Shown one piece after another: positions 59,297-64,000 of a DNA stretch of 64,000 bases. Source of the stretch: Streptococcus infantis ATCC 700779 (GTDB taxonomy: Bacteria; Bacillota; Bacilli; Lactobacillales; Streptococcaceae). Position numbers and translations under genes: made by a program. Positions within the stretch are counted from its first letter, which is position 1. The number at the start of each line of letters is the position of its first letter. The notes under the pieces were generated by a model. The model did not search any database, was not told the DNA's origin, and saw only the letters and a list, made by a program, of their open reading frames with translations. Location of the stretch: positions 700,558 through 764,557 of the forward strand of contig NZ_GL732439.1 of assembly GCF_000187465.1 (NCBI RefSeq), in the 5' to 3' direction.

Positions 59297-60132
59297 TGAA
59301 ATTAGCTCAAATTTTTAAAGATTTTGAGGAAAAGTTGATAGTACAAGGAGAGGAAGCAGAAAGCCTCTCCTTTGTCTATCGTAGCCTAAAAAATCTATCT
59401 TTTACAGATTTCGTCTTTACCCTTCAGCAAGAAGCAACAGAGGAAGAGAAGCAATTTGTGGAGGAAATTTACAAGAAATTAGCAGCACATATACCTGCCC
59501 AGTACATCATCGGTCATGCTGAATTTTTTGGGATGCAATTAAAAGTAGATGAGCGAGTTTTGATTCCTCGTCTAGAGACAGAAGAGTTGGTGGAGCTCAT
59601 CCTAGCCGAGAATCTAAAGGACAATCTCAAAGTACTAGATATCGGAACAGGAAGCGGTGCAATAGCCCTTGCTTTAGCGAAAAATAGACCAGATTGGTCG
59701 GTCACAGCTGCGGATATTTCACAGGAAGCTTTAGACTTATCGTTGGAGAATGCTAACGCTCAAAATCTAAATCTCTCTTTTATCAAATCTGATTGTTTCT
59801 CCGAAATTTCTGCAAAATATGATATAATTGTATCCAATCCACCATACATTTCACGAGCAGATGAGGTAGAAGTTGGCTTGAATGTTTTGCATTCAGAACC
59901 ACATTTGGCACTTTTTGCTGACGAGGATGGCCTAGCTATCTACCGTAGAATCGCGGAAGACTCCAAGGACTATCTAAATGATGGTGGTAAGATTTATCTT
60001 GAAATTGGCTACAAACAAGGTCAAAGTGTGCCCGCTCTCTTTATGGAAAATTTTCCCGAGAAGCGAGTTCGAACGCTCAAAGACCAATTTGGCCAAGATA
60101 GGATGGTAGTCATTGATGATGGAGAAAATTAA
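59296..60132 (+). CDS. prmC: Release factor glutamine methyltransferase
   Basis: 278 residues. Methylates the Gln of GGQ in release factors with SAM. SAM motif LDIGTGSGAIALAL (about 115-128), catalytic NPPYIS (about 181-186). Overlaps the following gene by 17 nt. Confidence 0.96.
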   Translation: MKLAQIFKDFEEKLIVQGEEAESLSFVYRSLKNLSFTDFVFTLQQEATEEEKQFVEEIYKKLAAHIPAQYIIGHAEFFGMQLKVDERVLIPRLETEELVELILAENLKDNLKVLDIGTGSGAIALALAKNRPDWSVTAADISQEALDLSLENANAQNLNLSFIKSDCFSEISAKYDIIVSNPPYISRADEVEVGLNVLHSEPHLALFADEDGLAIYRRIAEDSKDYLNDGGKIYLEIGYKQGQSVPALFMENFPEKRVRTLKDQFGQDRMVVIDDGEN

Positions 60133-60718
60133 GCAAGAGTTGGAAAAAGGTGGAGCTGTAGTTTTGCCGACCGAAACAGTTTATGGCCTCTTTGCAAAAG
60201 CATTGGATAAAAAGGCTGTTGACCATGTCTACCAGCTTAAACGTCGCCCTAGAGACAAGGCACTTAATCTCAATGTCGCTCATCTAGACGATATCTTGAA
60301 CTTTTCTAAGAATCAGCCACCTTATTTACAAAAACTTGTTGATAGTTTTCTTCCTGGTCCATTGACCATTATCCTAGAAGCTAATGACAAGGTCCCTTAC
60401 TGGGTCAATTCAGACTTGATGACTGTTGGATTTCGCATGCCCAGTCACCCTATAACTCTAGAATTGATTCGTGAGTTTGGTCCCTTAATCGGCCCGTCTG
60501 CAAATATCTCGGGTCAAGCTAGTGGTGCTAGCTTTGAAGAAATTTTAAAAGACTTTGGACAAGAGGTTTTGGGAATAGAAGATGATGCTTTTTTAACAGG
60601 TCAAGATTCGACTATTTTAGATTTGACTGCTTGTAAGGCTAGAATTCTACGCCAAGGTTCGATAACTCGAGAAGATATCCTTGCCAAGATACCTGAAATT
60701 CCTTTTGAGGAGGTATGA
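60116..60718 (+). CDS. Threonylcarbamoyl-AMP synthase (TsaC/Sua5 family)
   Basis: 200 residues. Makes the activated intermediate for t6A37 in tRNA. VVLPTETVYGLFAKA (about 15-29) and the KRRPRDKALNL segment (about 40-50) are family motifs. Start is ATG 60116, but 60119 is possible; it overlaps the prmC end. Confidence 0.93.
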   Translation: MMEKIKQELEKGGAVVLPTETVYGLFAKALDKKAVDHVYQLKRRPRDKALNLNVAHLDDILNFSKNQPPYLQKLVDSFLPGPLTIILEANDKVPYWVNSDLMTVGFRMPSHPITLELIREFGPLIGPSANISGQASGASFEEILKDFGQEVLGIEDDAFLTGQDSTILDLTACKARILRQGSITREDILAKIPEIPFEEV

Positions 60719-60719
60719 T

Positions 60720-61166
60720 ATGCTACGTGCTTTGAAAGCAACAGATGTTGCATCGATTCATGAGATTAACAAAGATGCTTTAGGTTATGATTTCAGCCCT
60801 GAGGAAACGGCTAGTCAACTAGCAAAATTATCCCAAGACTCACATCATTTCCTACTGGGGTTTGAGGAACCGACCAGCCATGACATACTTGGGTATGTAC
60901 ATGCTGAGGTTTATGAATCCCTTTATTCTAATGCCGGATTTAATATTTTGGCTTTAGCAGTGGTACCCCAAATGCAAGGTAAGGGCATCGGGAAAGTTTT
61001 GCTCCAAGGATTGGAACAGGAAGCAGAAAAACGTGGCTATAACTTTATCCGCTTAAACTCTGCAGATCATCGTATAGGTGCGCATGCTTTTTACGAAAAA
61101 GTTGGTTATACCTGTGATAAAATGCAGAAACGGTTTATTAAATTACTAAAAGGAGAAGACCTATGA
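60720..61166 (+). CDS. GNAT family N-acetyltransferase
   Basis: 148 residues from ATG 60720 (GAGGAGG upstream). The acetyl-CoA loop is [15 protein letters not shown] (about 79-93). Substrate unknown. Not RimI-like enough to name. Stop overlaps glyA start by 4 nt (ATGA). Confidence 0.88.
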   Translation: MLRALKATDVASIHEINKDALGYDFSPEETASQLAKLSQDSHHFLLGFEEPTSHDILGYVHAEVYESLYSNAGFNILALAVVPQMQGKGIGKVLLQGLEQEAEKRGYNFIRLNSADHRIGAHAFYEKVGYTCDKMQKRFIKLLKGEDL

Positions 61167-62419
61167 TTTTTGACAAAGATGATTTTAAAACATATGACGC
61201 AGAACTTTGGAATGCCATTGCCAAAGAAGAGGAACGTCAACAAAACAATATTGAATTAATCGCTTCAGAGAACGTTGTATCTAAGGCTGTAATGGCAGCG
61301 CAAGGTTCTATCTTGACTAATAAATACGCTGAAGGTTATCCAGGACGTCGTTACTATGGTGGTACTGATGTAGTGGATGTTATCGAAAGTCTAGCTATTG
61401 AACGTGCAAAAGAAATCTTTGGTGCTAAATTTGCCAATGTCCAACCTCACTCAGGAAGTCAAGCTAACTGTGCAGCATACATGGCCTTGATTGAACCAGG
61501 TGATACTGTTATGGGGATGGATTTAGCTGCTGGCGGGCACTTGACTCACGGAGCTCCTGTCAGTTTCTCAGGTCAAACCTATAACTTCGTTTCATATAGC
61601 GTTGATCCTGAGACAGAGCTATTGGACTTTGACGCCATCTTGAAACAAGCCCAGGAAGTGCAACCAAAACTTATCGTAGCTGGTGCCTCAGCCTATTCTC
61701 ACATCATTGATTTCTCAAAATTCCGTGAAATTGCGGATGCTGTGGGCGCAAAACTCATGGTCGACATGGCTCACATTGCTGGCTTGGTGGCAGCTGGTCT
61801 TCATCCAAATCCAGTTCCATACGCACATATCACAACGACAACAACTCACAAAACTCTTCGTGGACCACGTGGGGGGTTGATTTTGACTAACGACGAAGAC
61901 CTTGCTAAGAAAATCAATTCCGCGATTTTCCCAGGTATCCAAGGTGGACCATTAGAGCATGTTGTTGCTGCTAAGGCTGTAGCCTTTAAAGAAGTATTGG
62001 ATCCGGCCTTTAAAGAATATGCTGCTAATGTCATCAAGAACAGCAAGGCTATGGCTGAAGTATTCCAGCAAGATCCTGATTTCCGTATTATCTCTGGTGG
62101 TACTGAAAACCACCTCTTCTTAGTGGATGTCACAAAGGTTGTAGAAAGTGGAAAAGTAGCCCAAAACTTATTGGATGAGGTCAACATTACCCTTAATAAA
62201 AACTCAATTCCTTACGAAACATTGTCACCATTCAAGACAAGTGGTATTCGTATCGGAGCGGCAGCAATTACTGCTCGTGGTTTTGGTGAAAAAGAAAGCC
62301 GTCAAGTTGCTGAACTTATTATTAAAGCCCTTAAGAATGCAGAAAACGAAGCTGTCTTAGAAGAAGTGAGAAGTGCAGTCAAATCCTTGACAGATGCCTT
62401 CCCATTATACGAGGACTAA
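61163..62419 (+). CDS. glyA: Serine hydroxymethyltransferase
   Basis: Interconverts serine and glycine with tetrahydrofolate; main source of one-carbon units. 418 residues, PLP enzyme; Schiff-base Lys in [14 protein letters not shown] (about 225-238). AAAGGAGAAG upstream. Coupled to the GNAT gene. Confidence 0.97.
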   Translation: MIFDKDDFKTYDAELWNAIAKEEERQQNNIELIASENVVSKAVMAAQGSILTNKYAEGYPGRRYYGGTDVVDVIESLAIERAKEIFGAKFANVQPHSGSQANCAAYMALIEPGDTVMGMDLAAGGHLTHGAPVSFSGQTYNFVSYSVDPETELLDFDAILKQAQEVQPKLIVAGASAYSHIIDFSKFREIADAVGAKLMVDMAHIAGLVAAGLHPNPVPYAHITTTTTHKTLRGPRGGLILTNDEDLAKKINSAIFPGIQGGPLEHVVAAKAVAFKEVLDPAFKEYAANVIKNSKAMAEVFQQDPDFRIISGGTENHLFLVDVTKVVESGKVAQNLLDEVNITLNKNSIPYETLSPFKTSGIRIGAAAITARGFGEKESRQVAELIIKALKNAENEAVLEEVRSAVKSLTDAFPLYED

Positions 62420-62425
62420 TATTTT

Positions 62426-63400
62426 ATGGATATTTATATCAAGAAAGCTATCATCCATCAGTTCAGTCCTGATGACACAGAGTTGTTCTTGGCGGATAAG
62501 TTTCTCAATATCACTCCTAAAATCGAGGAATACTTGCGTAAAAAAGTGGAACGTGTGTATTCGGATGATGCTAAAACTGGTATTTTTGAAGAGGATAATC
62601 CTTTTTTCAATCACATCACAGAAGATTTAATGGAAACATCTGTTACAATTGCTAATCTCTGGAAAGAGGAATTCTCTGTATCTGAAAACCAAAAGACTAA
62701 TGACTTGGTTTTTGTCCAGTTTTCAAAAGAGGGAGTAGACCATTTTGCCTTTCTACGAATTGCATTGCGTGAAACCTTGACACACTTGGGTGGCGAGGTT
62801 GACAATCCAATCAAACTGACTCAGAATAACTTACCTGGGTTTGGAACTGGAGCAGATGAAGCCCTGGTTGTTAATCTTCAAAGTCGCAAGTATCACTTGA
62901 TTGAAAAACGTATCAAGTATAATGGAGCCTTTTTAAACTATTTTTCTGAGAATCTTATTCAAGCACAACCAAAGATTTCACCTAAGAAATCCATTAAGGA
63001 ACTAGAAAAAACGGCTCAAAAGATTGCCGAAACCTTTAACACAGATGATTTTCAATTTCAATCCAAGGTAAAATCAGCAATTTTCAATAATCTTGAAGAG
63101 AATAATGAGCTTTCTCCAGAAAAATTAGCCAATGATCTTTTTGACAATAATCTTACTGCTCGACTTAGCTTCATTGACCAGGTCAAAGAAGCAGTACCAG
63201 AGCCAGTACAGTTTGATGAGATTGATGCCAGTCGTCAGTTAAAGAGATTTGAGAATCAGAAACTTTCCTTGTCAAACGGGATTGAACTCATCGTACCAAA
63301 CAATGTCTATCAAGATGCGGAATCGGTTGAGTTCATTCAAAACGATAATGGAACCTATTCTATCTTAATCAAAAACATCGAGGATATACAAAATAAATAA
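62426..63400 (+). CDS. NA37/NdpA-type nucleoid-associated protein
   Basis: 324 residues, the YejK/NdpA family, cytosolic, thought to bind the nucleoid. Starts [17 protein letters not shown]. No membrane segment. Ends overlapping the next ATG (TAATG), so is coupled to it. Confidence 0.85.
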   Translation: MDIYIKKAIIHQFSPDDTELFLADKFLNITPKIEEYLRKKVERVYSDDAKTGIFEEDNPFFNHITEDLMETSVTIANLWKEEFSVSENQKTNDLVFVQFSKEGVDHFAFLRIALRETLTHLGGEVDNPIKLTQNNLPGFGTGADEALVVNLQSRKYHLIEKRIKYNGAFLNYFSENLIQAQPKISPKKSIKELEKTAQKIAETFNTDDFQFQSKVKSAIFNNLEENNELSPEKLANDLFDNNLTARLSFIDQVKEAVPEPVQFDEIDASRQLKRFENQKLSLSNGIELIVPNNVYQDAESVEFIQNDNGTYSILIKNIEDIQNK

Positions 63401-64000
63401 TGTTTAAATTTATACGAAGAATGCTGGTACTAGCAGTCTTCCTTTTCGCTGGATATAAAGCTTATCTGATTCGTCAGGATGTCAAACAAGTCATGACCTA
63501 CCAACCCATGGTTCGCGAAATCTTGAATGAAAGAGATACCCCAGCAAACGAAGAGCTTGTGCTCGCCATGATTTATACAGAAACTAAGGGTAAAGAAGGA
63601 GACGTGATGCAGTCAAGTGAATCTGCTAGTGGCTCTACTGATACCATAAACGATAATGCAAGTAGTATTCGGCAAGGGGTTCAAACCTTGACAGAAAATC
63701 TCTATCTAGCTCAAGAAAAAGGAGTGGATGTCTGGACAGCCATTCAAGCTTATAACTTTGGACCTGCTTATATCGATTTTATCGCCCAGAATGGGAAAAA
63801 GAATACTCTTGTACTAGCTAAGCAATACTCCAGAGATACAGTTGCGCCTATATTAGGAAATACAACAGGGAAAACCTATCGCTACATTAATCCTATTTCT
63901 ATTTTTCAAGGTGGAGAACTTTATGTGGATGGGGGAAACTATTATTACTCTAGACAGGTTCAGCTAAATCTCTATATTATGAAAATTTTTAATCTATTTT
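63400..64000 (+). CDS. pmp23: Pmp23-like lysozyme-fold peptidoglycan hydrolase, 3' cut
   Basis: At least 200 residues; the frame is still open at the window edge, and pneumococcal Pmp23 is only slightly longer. An N-terminal membrane anchor (about 5-23) leads to a lysozyme-like domain with the likely catalytic Glu in AMIYTETKG (about 56-64), then QSSESASG and QAYNFGP. Acts in the wall near the division site. Confidence 0.88.
   Translation, partial: MFKFIRRMLVLAVFLFAGYKAYLIRQDVKQVMTYQPMVREILNERDTPANEELVLAMIYTETKGKEGDVMQSSESASGSTDTINDNASSIRQGVQTLTENLYLAQEKGVDVWTAIQAYNFGPAYIDFIAQNGKKNTLVLAKQYSRDTVAPILGNTTGKTYRYINPISIFQGGELYVDGGNYYYSRQVQLNLYIMKIFNLF

Overview
The window is chromosomal DNA of a low-GC Firmicute and almost certainly a Streptococcus of the mitis group (S. 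mitis, S. oralis, S. infantis or a close relative of S. pneumoniae). The pointers are the choline/teichoic-acid lic1 set (tarI-tarJ-licA-licB-licC) behind a CiaR direct repeat, the glycolipid synthase pair cpoA/MGS next to obgE, vicRKX, rocS, adcAII plus a Pht histidine-triad protein, and one RUP-type repeat. No plasmid, prophage, transposase, CRISPR array or rRNA is visible. One tRNA-Arg(CCG) is present.

Layout. 1-4.7 kb: the 3' end of ppc, then a tryptophan T-box leader and the trpXYZ ABC importer. 4.8-8.3 kb: an accessory stretch of small, AT-rich, poorly conserved ORFs that look like orphan immunity genes (TipC-like, Imm40-like) with fragments between them. 8.5-16.2 kb: replication, transcription and envelope core (dnaG-rpoD-DUF59, cpoA-MGS, pspC-like, small membrane protein, obgE). 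16.2-31 kb: pepX, mutY, vicRKX, K+ channel, bta, pgm, an ABC-F protein, tRNA-Arg, mscL, gtrA, preQ1-II/queT, FNT channel. 31.1-36.5 kb: DUF2130 protein followed by a second accessory island of membrane proteins, including two tandem paralogues that share a near-identical C-terminal module, a truncated DUF4176-like ORF and a gene split by an in-frame stop. 36.6-40.7 kb: truB, rocS, a DEDDh exonuclease, a membrane GDPD, ybaB. 41-45.5 kb: the lic1 operon. 45.5-48.5 kb: PyrR-controlled pyrK-pyrD, then ribF. 48.6-53 kb: AdcR-controlled zinc acquisition (adcAII-pht). 53-64 kb: pepT, hemH, RUP and a structured repeat, mnmE, a tautomerase, then tdk-prfA-prmC-tsaC-GNAT-glyA-NA37-pmp23.

Functional links. 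trpXYZ, queT, pyrKD and adcAII-pht each carry a readable cis-regulatory system (T-box, preQ1-II, PyrR attenuator, AdcR operators). lic1 carries a CiaR box, and VicRKX governs wall turnover. CpoA and the adjacent MGS build membrane glycolipids. Five genes (cpoA, mutY, the ABC-F gene, gtrA, ribF) have an extended -10 hexamer only 6-7 nt before the start codon, which predicts leaderless mRNAs.

Most novel-looking parts are the two accessory islands (about 4.9-8.3 and 32.4-36.5 kb), the leader peptide between the T-box and trpX, and the leaderless promoter-start fusions. All function calls rest on reading motifs and family memory; no database search was run.
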